In this document: positions 1 to 7,472 of the stretch, one piece after another
How positions within the stretch are numbered: position 1 is the stretch's first letter
Layout: each line of letters begins with the position of its first letter
NCBI GenBank assembly: GCA_040772545.1
Contig: JAXGXY010000001.1
Span: forward strand, 558,001 to 622,000
Direction: 5' to 3'
DNA from: UBA1431 sp002329665
GTDB taxonomy: Bacteria > Bacillota > Clostridia > Christensenellales > UBA1431
Length of the DNA stretch: 64,000 nt
Program-made: the position numbers and the translations under genes
Notes under the pieces: generated by a model
The model's database searches: none
What the model was told of the DNA's origin: nothing
Seen by the model: only the letters and a program-made list of their open reading frames with translations

Positions 1-525
1 TCGGGAATCCCCCGTTTCGTTAACTGGATATGGCTGTTCGTTTTCACGGCGGGCATCGTGCTGCTGATCGCGAACTTCATCAATTCCACACACGGGCGGG
101 CGTGCAAGGCCGTACGGGAAGACGAGATAGCGGCCGATACGATGGGCGTGAACACCACGCGATACAAAGTGATTGCGTTCATCGTCGGGGCTTTCAGCGC
201 GGGCATCGCGGGGGCGCTTTACGCATCGTATTTTTATGTGATCAAGCCGGATCTCTTCGGCTTCCTCAAGTCCGTGGACATCCTCGTTATCGTGGTGTTT
301 GGCGGCCTGGGGAGCCTATCGGGCTCGATTCTTGCCGCAATACTGCTCGCCGTCATGTCTTCGCTGCTGCAATCCTTTGCGGAGATAAGGATGGTGCTCT
401 ACGCGGTGATGCTGGTCGCCATCATGATCTTTAGGCCGCAGGGGCTTATGGGGTCCAAGGAAGTATCCCTCGCGCTGCTTAAAAAATTCGGCAAAAATTT
501 GACATTCAAGAAGAAGAGAGTCTAA
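1..525 (+). CDS. livM: Branched-chain amino acid ABC transporter permease LivM, C-terminal part
   Basis: The open frame runs in from the left edge and ends at 525, giving the last 174 residues of an integral-membrane permease. A hydrophobic helix is followed by the cytoplasmic EAA-type loop (ACKAVREDEIAADTMGVN), which contacts the ATPases, and then three more membrane helices and the family-typical ending RPQGLMG. livG starts 4 bases after the stop and livF overlaps livG, so this is the tail of a liv operon for leucine/isoleucine/valine or related amides. The upstream genes (binding protein, livH) lie outside the window. Substrate specificity cannot be read from the permease. Confidence 0.93.
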   Translation, partial: SGIPRFVNWIWLFVFTAGIVLLIANFINSTHGRACKAVREDEIAADTMGVNTTRYKVIAFIVGAFSAGIAGALYASYFYVIKPDLFGFLKSVDILVIVVFGGLGSLSGSILAAILLAVMSSLLQSFAEIRMVLYAVMLVAIMIFRPQGLMGSKEVSLALLKKFGKNLTFKKKRV

Positions 526-529
526 CGCC

Positions 530-1315
530 ATGGCAGAACTGAGCATTCAAAAGCTAACGAAATCCTTCGGCGGCCTCATGGCCGTATCCAACGTGAGCCT
601 GGAGATCAAGAACGGCGAACTCGTCGGCCTGATCGGTCCCAACGGGGCGGGCAAGACCACCGTGTTCAACCTGCTCACCGGCATATACGAGCCGACGTCC
701 GGAGAGATTACGTTCGAACATGACGACCGCAAAACCAGGCTGAACAAGCTCAAACCCTACAGGATAAGCAAGGCCGGGATCGCCCGGACGTTCCAGAACA
801 TCCGGCTTTTTCGCGATCTGACCGTTCTGGACAACGTGCGCATCGCGATGCATCAGAATGCCGGATACGGCCTTCTGGCCGGGTTTTTGCACCTGCCGGC
901 CCATGCCCTGGAGGAAAAAAAGATAGTCGAGGAAAGCATAAATCTTTTGGACATATTTAACCTGAGCGATAAAAAGAACGAGATGGCGAGGAATCTACCC
1001 TACGGCGAACAGCGGCGGCTCGAGATCGTGCGGGCGCTCGCGACCGGCCCTTCGCTCCTGCTGCTGGACGAACCGGCGGCCGGCATGAACCTGGGCGAAA
1101 CGGCGCAGCTTACCGAAACGATAGCGCAGCTTCGGGACCGGTTCGACCTGACGGTACTTTTAATCGAGCACGATATGTCGCTGGTGATGAGAATCTGTGA
1201 ACGCATCTATGTGATGGATTACGGAAGCATGATCGCGGAAGGCGCGCCCGAGGAGATAAAAGCCAATCCGCGTGTCATCAAAGCCTATTTGGGAGAGGAT
1301 GTGGCCAATGCTTGA
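530..1315 (+). CDS. livG: Branched-chain amino acid ABC transporter ATPase LivG
   Basis: A 261-residue cytoplasmic ABC ATPase that energises the LivHM permease. Walker A is GPNGAGKTT (about residue 36), the signature is the LivG-typical LPYGEQRR rather than LSGGQ, Walker B is LLLLDEPAAG and the switch histidine is in LLIEHDMSLV. The long insert after Walker A (residues about 60-150, including RTFQNIRLF) and the C-terminal NPRVIKAYLG are diagnostic of LivG. Length is normal for the family. Its last codons overlap the start of livF by 8 bases, implying translational coupling. Confidence 0.96.
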   Translation: MAELSIQKLTKSFGGLMAVSNVSLEIKNGELVGLIGPNGAGKTTVFNLLTGIYEPTSGEITFEHDDRKTRLNKLKPYRISKAGIARTFQNIRLFRDLTVLDNVRIAMHQNAGYGLLAGFLHLPAHALEEKKIVEESINLLDIFNLSDKKNEMARNLPYGEQRRLEIVRALATGPSLLLLDEPAAGMNLGETAQLTETIAQLRDRFDLTVLLIEHDMSLVMRICERIYVMDYGSMIAEGAPEEIKANPRVIKAYLGEDVANA

Positions 1316-2012
1316 GATCATCGACATCAACGTGCATTTCGGGGTGATCCACGCGCTCAAGGGCATATCGCTTCGGGTAGACGACGGCGAGATCGTAACC
1401 CTGATCGGAGCGAACGGCGCCGGCAAAACCACGACGCTGCATACGATATCGGGCATAAAAAAGGCCACCAGCGGGACGATTCTCCTAAACGGCCAGGACA
1501 TCACCGGCAAATCCGCGCGCGACCGGGTGAAGCTCGGCATTTCCCAGGTGCCGGAAGGCCGCCGCATATTTTCGACGCTGACGGTGCTTGAGAACCTGGA
1601 ACTGGGCGCGTATCTGCGCCGTGACCGGAACGAAATCGCCAAGGACCTCAAAAAAGTGTATGAACGCTTCCCGATCCTCGCGGACAGGAAGCGGCAAACG
1701 GCGGGCACCCTTTCGGGAGGGGAACAGCAGATGCTTGCAATCGGCCGCGCGCTGATGAGCCGCCCGAAGATACTCTTCCTCGACGAGCCTTCCATGGGGC
1801 TTGCGCCGCTGCTGGTGCTGGAGATATTCAACATCATCCGGGACATCAACAGTTCCGGAACCACGATATTGCTTGTGGAACAGAACGCGCGAATGGCGTT
1901 GCAGATCGCAAACAGGGCATATGTATTAGAGAACGGCTCCATCGTGCTCTCCGGCACGGGAGCGGAACTGATGCAGAGCGATGAAATCAAAAAGGCCTAT
2001 TTGGGAGGGTAA
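1308..2012 (+). CDS. livF: Branched-chain amino acid ABC transporter ATPase LivF
   Basis: A 234-residue partner ATPase of LivG. Motifs: Walker A GANGAGKTT, signature LSGGEQQML, Walker B ILFLDEPSMGLAP, and LLVEQNA with the LivF-typical Gln-Asn after Glu. The ending DEIKKAYLGG is also typical. An upstream in-frame ATG exists at 1272, but ATG 1308 gives the normal N-terminus (MLEIIDINVHFG) and has GGGAGAGG at 1291-1298 as ribosome binding site, so I chose 1308. It overlaps livG by 8 bases. Confidence 0.95.
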   Translation: MLEIIDINVHFGVIHALKGISLRVDDGEIVTLIGANGAGKTTTLHTISGIKKATSGTILLNGQDITGKSARDRVKLGISQVPEGRRIFSTLTVLENLELGAYLRRDRNEIAKDLKKVYERFPILADRKRQTAGTLSGGEQQMLAIGRALMSRPKILFLDEPSMGLAPLLVLEIFNIIRDINSSGTTILLVEQNARMALQIANRAYVLENGSIVLSGTGAELMQSDEIKKAYLGG

Positions 2013-2017
2013 GAAAC

Positions 2018-2659
2018 ATGTTTGTCAGAAACAAAATGACGACGCGCCCGTTTACGGTTTCTCCCGACGCGACGATCATCGAGGCAAACGAGATCATGGA
2101 AAAGAACGCCGTTAAACGGCTCCCTGTTGTGAAGGACGGCAGGCTTGTCGGCGTGGTATCAAAAGAGGACGTGGTCCAGGCGTCCCCGTCCAAAGCCACG
2201 GCCCTGAGCGTCGCGGAGATCAACTACCTGCTTGCAAAGACGAAGATCAGTCAGATAATGGTCAAAAACCCGGTCACGATATCGCCGGACGCGCTGCTCG
2301 AAGAAGCGGCCGTCGCCATGCGCGACAACGAAGTCGGGTTCCTCCCCGTTTTGGATGAGGGGAAGCTGGTGGGCATCATCACGGAAACCAACATCTTCGA
2401 TGCTTTTACCGAACTCCTCGGCTTCCGTGATACGGGGACCCGCCTTACCATCGAGGCAGAGGATATGCCCGGCATCATGGCTAGCCTTTCGGCTATCTTC
2501 GCACAGTTCGGCGCAAATATCACGCATATTGCGGTGTATCGAGGCGCAAGCGGCAAAAGCGCCGTCGTCGTGGGCGTACAGTCGTTCAACACCGAAGAAA
2601 TCGAAAAGGCTATAGAAAAGCACGGATTCAAGATCCTCTATAAACTGCAGAACCGGTGA
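2018..2659 (+). CDS. Tandem CBS domain and ACT domain protein (AcuB-like)
   Basis: A 213-residue soluble protein. Two CBS motifs (residues about 1-60 and 75-130, the second with VGFLPVLDEGKLVGIITETNI) form an adenine-nucleotide sensing module. A C-terminal ACT domain (about 140-210, DMPGIMASLSAIFAQFGANITHI) typically binds amino acids. It starts 5 bases after livF, so it is almost certainly co-transcribed with the amino acid importer. That suggests, by inference, that it senses the imported amino acid or energy state. AcuB-like proteins have this architecture, but the exact role here is unknown. Confidence 0.85.
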   Translation: MFVRNKMTTRPFTVSPDATIIEANEIMEKNAVKRLPVVKDGRLVGVVSKEDVVQASPSKATALSVAEINYLLAKTKISQIMVKNPVTISPDALLEEAAVAMRDNEVGFLPVLDEGKLVGIITETNIFDAFTELLGFRDTGTRLTIEAEDMPGIMASLSAIFAQFGANITHIAVYRGASGKSAVVVGVQSFNTEEIEKAIEKHGFKILYKLQNR

Positions 2660-2705
2660 CCGGCCCATAAAACGGTGTCGCCAGTCCCTCGCCGGATCAA
2701 AAGTA

Positions 2706-2742
2706 TTGACAAATATGCCCAACTACTATATAACTAATAGTA
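2706..2742 (+). promoter_or_regulatory. Sigma-A promoter overlapped by a probable PadR operator
   Basis: TTGACA (2706-2711), a 17-base spacer and TATAAC (2729-2734) make a strong housekeeping promoter upstream of padR. The -10 region is covered by an inverted repeat, TACTAT-N7-ATAGTA (2724-2742). PadR repressors commonly bind AT-rich dyads that overlap their own promoter, so autorepression is the simplest reading (inference). Confidence 0.7.
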
Positions 2743-2778
2743 ATAGATGAACAACTGTACCGAACGAAGGAGAGGAAC

Positions 2779-3102
2779 ATGAACGTTCAGTTCAAGAAAG
2801 GCGTATTCGAACTCTGCGTACTCGCCCTGTTGAATGAAAAGGACTGCTATGGGTACGACGTCTCCGAGTTCCTGTCCAGGCACATGGATATTTCCGACGG
2901 GACGGTATATCCGATTTTACGCAGGCTGAAGGCGGAAGGGCTGGTCACCACCTATCTTTCCGAGGAAAGCGGGGGGCCTCCGCGAAAGTATTACAGGATT
3001 ACGGAACTGGGAGTAAGGGAGTATACGGCCGCAAGGAGGGAGTGGCTCGATTTTGTGAAAACCGTACGGCGGCTTTTGAAGGGAGACGATGGTAATGAAT
3101 AA
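2779..3102 (+). CDS. PadR family transcriptional regulator
   Basis: A 107-residue winged-helix protein of the short PadR subfamily. It has the opening FKKGVFELCVLALLNEKDCYGYDV, the recognition-helix region DGTVYPILRRLKAEGLV, and PPRKYYRITELG, the family signature of the wing. The preceding GGAGAGG gives a good ribosome binding site. Its end overlaps the DUF1700 gene by 14 bases. PadR-DUF1700 pairs are a recurring Firmicutes arrangement in which PadR represses the operon. The dyad over the promoter at 2724-2742 is the likely operator. Confidence 0.93.
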   Translation: MNVQFKKGVFELCVLALLNEKDCYGYDVSEFLSRHMDISDGTVYPILRRLKAEGLVTTYLSEESGGPPRKYYRITELGVREYTAARREWLDFVKTVRRLLKGDDGNE

Positions 3103-3802
3103 GGAGCAATACCTGGGGGCACTGAAAAAAGCCCTGTGCGCCAACCGGGTCGAAGATATTGACGATATCATTTCCGAATACGACGAGCATTTTGCCCGCA
3201 AGCTCTCGGACGGCTATCCCGAGGAAGAGATTGCGGCAAGGCTCGAAAAGCCGGAGATCATCGCCAGGCAGTTCGTGATCGAACCGGGGGCCGATCCGCA
3301 TAGGCGCAGGGGCGCAAACGTTTTCATAAAGACGGGCGTGATCTTCCTCGATATCATTTTGTTCGTATTGGACGTGGTGCTTTTCGCTTTCATAGCCGTA
3401 TTCGGCGCGGCCGCGGCCGGGCTGACTGCAGCCGGGGCTTGCGTTGCCGCGTCCGGCGGCTTTTTCCCGATGCCCGTCATGCCTGCGGCCGCCAGAATCC
3501 TCGTCGGCGTGTCCGCGCTGGGCCTTTCCGGGCTCGTTGCGGTGGGCACCATTTATTACGCGCTTTTTGTAACGCAGATCAACCGCGCGTATTTCCGCTG
3601 GCACAGGGGCGTAATGACGGGACGTATCAGCCCGCCGCTCTCCACCGCGCCGAGGCTCGGCGGAAAACTGAAGCGCAGGCTCAGAAGCGTCGCCCTCATA
3701 TCGCTGCTGGTTTTTATCGCGGCGATCGTCGCAGCCTTCGTTTTGATGAATATCTCCGCCGGGGCTTTTGAGTTCTGGCATGTGTGGCACTGGTTCGAAT
3801 AG
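3089..3802 (+). CDS. DUF1700 (HAAS) membrane protein
   Basis: A 237-residue protein. The N-terminal 75 residues form the helical HAAS/DUF1700 domain (LGALKKALCANRVEDIDDIISEYDEHF, then GYPEEEIAARLEKPEIIARQF). Three to four hydrophobic helices follow between about 95 and 235, the last after a basic loop. ATG 3089 and ATG 3095 are both possible starts, and both overlap padR. The family is regularly paired with PadR regulators. The soluble domain is thought to interact with partner proteins at the membrane, but its biochemical function is not established. Confidence 0.85.
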   Translation: MVMNKEQYLGALKKALCANRVEDIDDIISEYDEHFARKLSDGYPEEEIAARLEKPEIIARQFVIEPGADPHRRRGANVFIKTGVIFLDIILFVLDVVLFAFIAVFGAAAAGLTAAGACVAASGGFFPMPVMPAAARILVGVSALGLSGLVAVGTIYYALFVTQINRAYFRWHRGVMTGRISPPLSTAPRLGGKLKRRLRSVALISLLVFIAAIVAAFVLMNISAGAFEFWHVWHWFE

Positions 3803-3816
3803 AGAAGGGATATAAA

Positions 3817-4671
3817 ATGGACATCGTCATCGTTACGGGAGCGACGTCCGGGATCGGGCTCGCCGTGACCCGTGCACTCCTGAAGCGGGGATACAGGGTC
3901 CTCGGGGTCGGGCGTTGTGAAAAAAACTGCAAAACCGCAGAGTCGGAACTCGAAAAGGAATACCCGGGCGCAAACGTGCGCTATTACTATGGCGACCTGA
4001 TGCAGCAAAGAGAGGTGAAAAGGCTTTCCGAAGCGCTTAGGAGGGACATCGATGGACACCGCGAAGGGAAGCTCTATGCCCTCATCAACAACGCCGGCTG
4101 CGCGAGAAGCTGGTACGCCACCACGGAGGAGGGATACGAGCAGCAGTTTGCGCTGAACCATCTTGCGGGATTCTTGCTTGCGCATTACATGCTGCCCTGC
4201 CTGAAGAAAGGGCGGGGTCTGATCGTGATGACGGGCAGCGGCTCCCACAGGCATATGAAGGTGCGCTGGGACGACATCATGTTTGAGAAACGCTACCATC
4301 CGCTGCTCGCCTACAAGCAATCCAAGCTTTGCAACCTGCTTTTCGCGGTTGCCCTGAACAAACGTTTTTCAAATGACGGCATCCGCGCCTATGTGGTCGA
4401 CCCGGGCCTTGTCAAAACGGATATCGGGTTCAAGGATACGGGCAGGCTGGTGCGTTTTGTGTGGTCGATGCGAAGAAGGCGGGGCGCTATGCCGCAAGTG
4501 CCCGCCAAAACCTATGCTTTTCTTTTAGATGCGGAGCCGCCGGAGGGCGGGCTGTACTATCGCCAATGCAGACGGGCCGGGTACAGCAGGCGCGTGACGG
4601 AAAAGGACGCCGACAGGCTCTTTGAGCTCAGCGAACACCTGACGGGGGTCGTGTTCGGGAAGGAGACATGA
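3817..4671 (+). CDS. Short-chain dehydrogenase/reductase (SDR)
   Basis: A 284-residue Rossmann-fold oxidoreductase. The NAD(P) motif TGATSGIG lies at residues 7-14, NNAG near 90 and the active-site YKQSK (Tyr and Lys) near 165. The segment NHLAGFLLAHYMLPCL and the insertion after the active site resemble retinol-dehydrogenase/protochlorophyllide-reductase-like SDRs. The start was set at ATG 3817, after AGAAGGGA; a longer in-frame start at 3784 lies inside the preceding gene. Substrate unknown. It is in one operon with the PadR, DUF1700 and following SDR genes. Confidence 0.85.
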   Translation: MDIVIVTGATSGIGLAVTRALLKRGYRVLGVGRCEKNCKTAESELEKEYPGANVRYYYGDLMQQREVKRLSEALRRDIDGHREGKLYALINNAGCARSWYATTEEGYEQQFALNHLAGFLLAHYMLPCLKKGRGLIVMTGSGSHRHMKVRWDDIMFEKRYHPLLAYKQSKLCNLLFAVALNKRFSNDGIRAYVVDPGLVKTDIGFKDTGRLVRFVWSMRRRRGAMPQVPAKTYAFLLDAEPPEGGLYYRQCRRAGYSRRVTEKDADRLFELSEHLTGVVFGKET

Positions 4672-4674
4672 ACG

Positions 4675-5469
4675 ATGAACGTGTTCATAACGGGCGCGGC
4701 GGGCGGCCTGGGGCGAGCTTTTGCAGTGGAATGCGCAAAGCGCGGCCACGACCTGTTTCTGACCGACATCGAAAATGAGCGCCTGGATTCCATTAAAAAC
4801 GGGTTGCTGAGGCGGTACGACATCAAGGCGGTCGTCTGCCCCTGCGATATCACCCAAGACCATGCGGTGAAGGAAATGATGGCTTTTACAGAAAAACTCG
4901 ACATGCGTTTCGATATGCTGCTCAATGTGGCGGGGGTGGACTTCGAGGGCGGATTTGCCGCGAGGGAATCGAAACAGATCATCGACATCGTGAGGCTGAA
5001 CGTGGAAGCGACGCTCCGGATGACCCACTACCTGCTGGCCCACAGGCGCAGGAATCTGCCGTTTTATATCGTGTTCGTTTCCAGCCTCGCGTCCATGTAC
5101 CCCGTGCCGCTCAAAGCCACATACGCAGCGTCCAAACGCTTCTTGTTGGATTTTGCCATTGCGTTGGGCCAGGAGATGAAAGCGCAGAACGTATCGGTGC
5201 TGTCCTTATGCCCGGGCGGGCTTCCTACTACTGAGCAGGCTTTGAGCGGCATTGCGGCCCAGGGCTTCTGGGGGAGGGCGACGACCAACCGATTGGAAAC
5301 CGTAGCGCGCAGAACGATTGCAGGGGTATTGAAGGGAAAGCGGATCTATGTTCCAGGCGTACTCAACAGGGCGTTCAGCATCGCGGGGCGGCTGGTCCCG
5401 CCGTGTGTGCTCGCAAGGATGCTGCATGGAAGGTGGAAAAAGGCGCAGGCGAAGTGGCTGTCCGTGTGA
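4675..5469 (+). CDS. Short-chain dehydrogenase/reductase (SDR)
   Basis: A 264-residue classical SDR. The cofactor motif is GAAGGLG (residues 7-13), the structural motif NVAG appears as LLNVAGVDF, and the catalytic Tyr-Lys are in TYAASK with the upstream serine in FVSSLAS. It starts 3 bases after the previous SDR and is followed by a terminator at 5515-5554, so it ends the padR operon. The basic C-terminus (HGRWKKAQAKW) follows a hydrophobic stretch and may lie at the membrane. Substrate unknown. Confidence 0.85.
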   Translation: MNVFITGAAGGLGRAFAVECAKRGHDLFLTDIENERLDSIKNGLLRRYDIKAVVCPCDITQDHAVKEMMAFTEKLDMRFDMLLNVAGVDFEGGFAARESKQIIDIVRLNVEATLRMTHYLLAHRRRNLPFYIVFVSSLASMYPVPLKATYAASKRFLLDFAIALGQEMKAQNVSVLSLCPGGLPTTEQALSGIAAQGFWGRATTNRLETVARRTIAGVLKGKRIYVPGVLNRAFSIAGRLVPPCVLARMLHGRWKKAQAKWLSV

Positions 5470-5514
5470 ACAAGATGCCTGTTTTGTGACGGCGGCCATA
5501 AAAAGAAACTGAAA

Positions 5515-5554
5515 CCCGGCATCGCGCAGTTGGACGAAGTGCCGGGCTTTTTTA
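5515..5554 (+). terminator. Rho-independent terminator of the padR-SDR operon
   Basis: CCCGGCA (5515-5521) pairs with TGCCGGG (5540-5546) and is followed by CTTTTTT. It separates the plus-strand padR operon from the converging minus-strand SDR pair. Confidence 0.8.
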
Positions 5555-5577
5555 AGTAGGTAAAGACTGCCTCCGGC

Positions 5578-6354
5578 TTATGTGACCTGCATCCTCTTCG
5601 GTTTGAACCTGAAGGCGAGCACGCCCGCGTCAGTATTGATTACGGCGCCATTGAGCGCGGGGGTCTTGCAGGTGACCAGGAAGGCTATCGTTTTCGCGAT
5701 GTCCTCGGGATACAGCATCCTTGTGTTGAGCTGTGCATTGAGCTGCTTTTCCTTCCAGCCCGGTTCGTCCAGATGGCGCGCGACAAGCGGAGTGAGGACA
5801 TAGGCCGGCGCTATCGCTGTGACCTGGATGTTGTCTTTCCAGAAGTCGATAGCCAGTTCACGCGTCATCGAGTGCAGCGCGGCCTTGGCCGCCCCGTACA
5901 GGATGTGCTTGCCGTCCCCGATCGTACCCAGCATGGACGAGAAGTGCACGATGCGCCCGCCGCCCGCCTTGACCATATGCGGGGCGCAGGCTTGCGACAC
6001 GAAGAACTGCGCTTTCAGGTCCAGCGTGAGATAGAGATCCCAGTTGGCTTCCGTGATGTCCATCACGCGGATATGCTTCGTGATGGCCGCTGCGCAAAGG
6101 AGTGCGTCGATCCGCCCGAAATGTTCGGCGATCCGGTCTATCGTGGTTTTTATCATGTCCATTTTGGAAAGGTCGCACTGAAAAAACGCGGCATCGGTGA
6201 TTTCGTTGAGTTCCGCGACCGTCTGGTTCCCGGCTTCCGCGTTCACGTCTATGCAGGCCACGCGATAGCCCCGGTTCGCCAGTTCGAATCCGGTCGTGCG
6301 GCCGATGCCGCTGGCACCGCCGGCGATCACAACGACTTTTCTATTGTTCTGCAT
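5578..6354 (-). CDS. SDR family oxidoreductase (sugar/polyol dehydrogenase-like)
   Basis: A 258-residue classical SDR with cofactor motif GGASGIG, an acidic residue after strand 2 (ACIDVN) that favours NAD over NADP, and active site Ser (HFSSMLG) and YGAAK. The NNAG motif is degenerate (CAAA). The C-terminus PALNGAVINTDAG is the common ending of 3-oxoacyl/polyol SDRs. It lies 34 bases downstream of a second SDR on the same strand, with an FGGY kinase upstream, suggesting oxidation of a sugar alcohol or deoxysugar (inference). Confidence 0.87.
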   Translation of the reverse strand: MQNNRKVVVIAGGASGIGRTTGFELANRGYRVACIDVNAEAGNQTVAELNEITDAAFFQCDLSKMDMIKTTIDRIAEHFGRIDALLCAAAITKHIRVMDITEANWDLYLTLDLKAQFFVSQACAPHMVKAGGGRIVHFSSMLGTIGDGKHILYGAAKAALHSMTRELAIDFWKDNIQVTAIAPAYVLTPLVARHLDEPGWKEKQLNAQLNTRMLYPEDIAKTIAFLVTCKTPALNGAVINTDAGVLAFRFKPKRMQVT

Positions 6355-6388
6355 GGATATGTCTTCCCTTCTTCATGGTTGTCCTGCC

Positions 6389-7186
6389 CTAGTTGTAATA
6401 ATTTTTCCCTTCATCATCAAAATACGAATGCTCCGGCCGGATTCTGAAAGTGGTCATGCCCGCGTCCAGCGGCATATCGAATCCGTTGATGCAGTAGGAG
6501 TCGTCCGAAACCAGAAAGGACACCAATTCGCTCACTTCCTCGGGCCGGATGAGCCTGTCCAGGAGCATGCTCGAAAGGATCTGGTCGCGCATTTCGCCTG
6601 ACTCTTCCGCTAATTCGGGCGTGTCTACGGCCCATGTCGCCAGCGAATTGCATTTGATGTTATAAGGCGAAAGGTCCACGGCCAGTTCGCGCGTCATGGC
6701 GATGACCGCGGCCTTCGAAGCGCTGTAGAGCACATGTTCGCCAATCGCGATGCGCCCCTGTATGGACGAGATGTTTACGATGCACCCGCCTTGTTTGTTT
6801 CGCTTCATATAGGAAGCGGCGGCAACCGCAGCGAAGAGGGCGCCTTTTACGTTCACGTTCATCACGCGGTCAAACGCTTCGGACGTGACTTCCTCCGCCG
6901 GGCATTTTCCCGGGACTTCGGCCGCGTTGACCAGCACGTCGATGCGGCCGAATGCGCGGTATACGACATCCATCGCCGAAGCCGCATCCTGCCAGCGGGC
7001 GGCGTCATAGCCGATATACGCCCCTTTCGTCAGTGCGTCAGCGGCGTCGGCGGTTTCCCTTCCCCGGACCTCGTCGGCGTCCAATACGCAGACGGCAAAC
7101 CCGTCGGACGCCAGCCGAAGGACTATCTCTCTGCCTATGGTACCCGCGCCTCCGGTTACCACGGCGACTTTTTTTTCATGGTCCAT
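6389..7186 (-). CDS. SDR family oxidoreductase (sugar/polyol dehydrogenase-like)
   Basis: A 265-residue SDR: cofactor motif GGAGTIG, VLDAD after strand 2 (NAD preference), NAAE in place of NNAG, active site Ser in NISSIQG and YSASK. The start at 7186 (MDHEKK) was chosen because AAAGGAG lies just upstream; a longer frame to 7315 would run through the kinase terminator and lacks a ribosome binding site. It resembles its downstream neighbour end to end (the same INGFDMPLDAG / LNGAVINTDAG endings), so the two are probably duplicates that have diverged in substrate. Confidence 0.86.
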   Translation of the reverse strand: MDHEKKVAVVTGGAGTIGREIVLRLASDGFAVCVLDADEVRGRETADAADALTKGAYIGYDAARWQDAASAMDVVYRAFGRIDVLVNAAEVPGKCPAEEVTSEAFDRVMNVNVKGALFAAVAAASYMKRNKQGGCIVNISSIQGRIAIGEHVLYSASKAAVIAMTRELAVDLSPYNIKCNSLATWAVDTPELAEESGEMRDQILSSMLLDRLIRPEEVSELVSFLVSDDSYCINGFDMPLDAGMTTFRIRPEHSYFDDEGKNYYN

Positions 7187-7265
7187 TTTCCTGCTCCTTT
7201 CAGCTAAGAAATTTTTCAAACAAAAGCGGTTTTTTGCATATTCAGTATACCGGGACGACCCCGGC

Positions 7266-7306
7266 AAAAAAAGAAGAGGCCGCATGCTACAGCGTTGCAT
7301 ACGGCC
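7266..7306 (-). terminator. Rho-independent terminator downstream of the FGGY kinase
   Basis: Read on the minus strand, AGGCCGTATGC and GCATGCGGCCT form an 11-base stem with one mismatch around a short loop, followed by CTTCTTTTTTT. It lies between the kinase stop (7473) and the SDR start (7186), so the kinase can be expressed without the SDR pair. The rest of 7187-7472 shows no gene. Confidence 0.8.
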
Positions 7307-7472
7307 TGTTAACACCTTCCTTCAAATACTCCCGGACCCCGCCTTGGCTGACTACAGCGAAATCCAGCTCTCTACTATTCAAATGCCTCGTCACTGCGCA
7401 ACAGGTCGTATGGGTGCGATGCCTGATCCCGCATAACGTTAGGTGTATGGGGTACAGGAAAGCCTCACTTCC

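Noticed and set aside
6270..6300. GTTCGAATCC, tRNA T-loop-like sequence
   Set aside because: It lies inside the coding frame of the SDR (NRGYRVAC region), and no acceptor or anticodon stem can be drawn around it.
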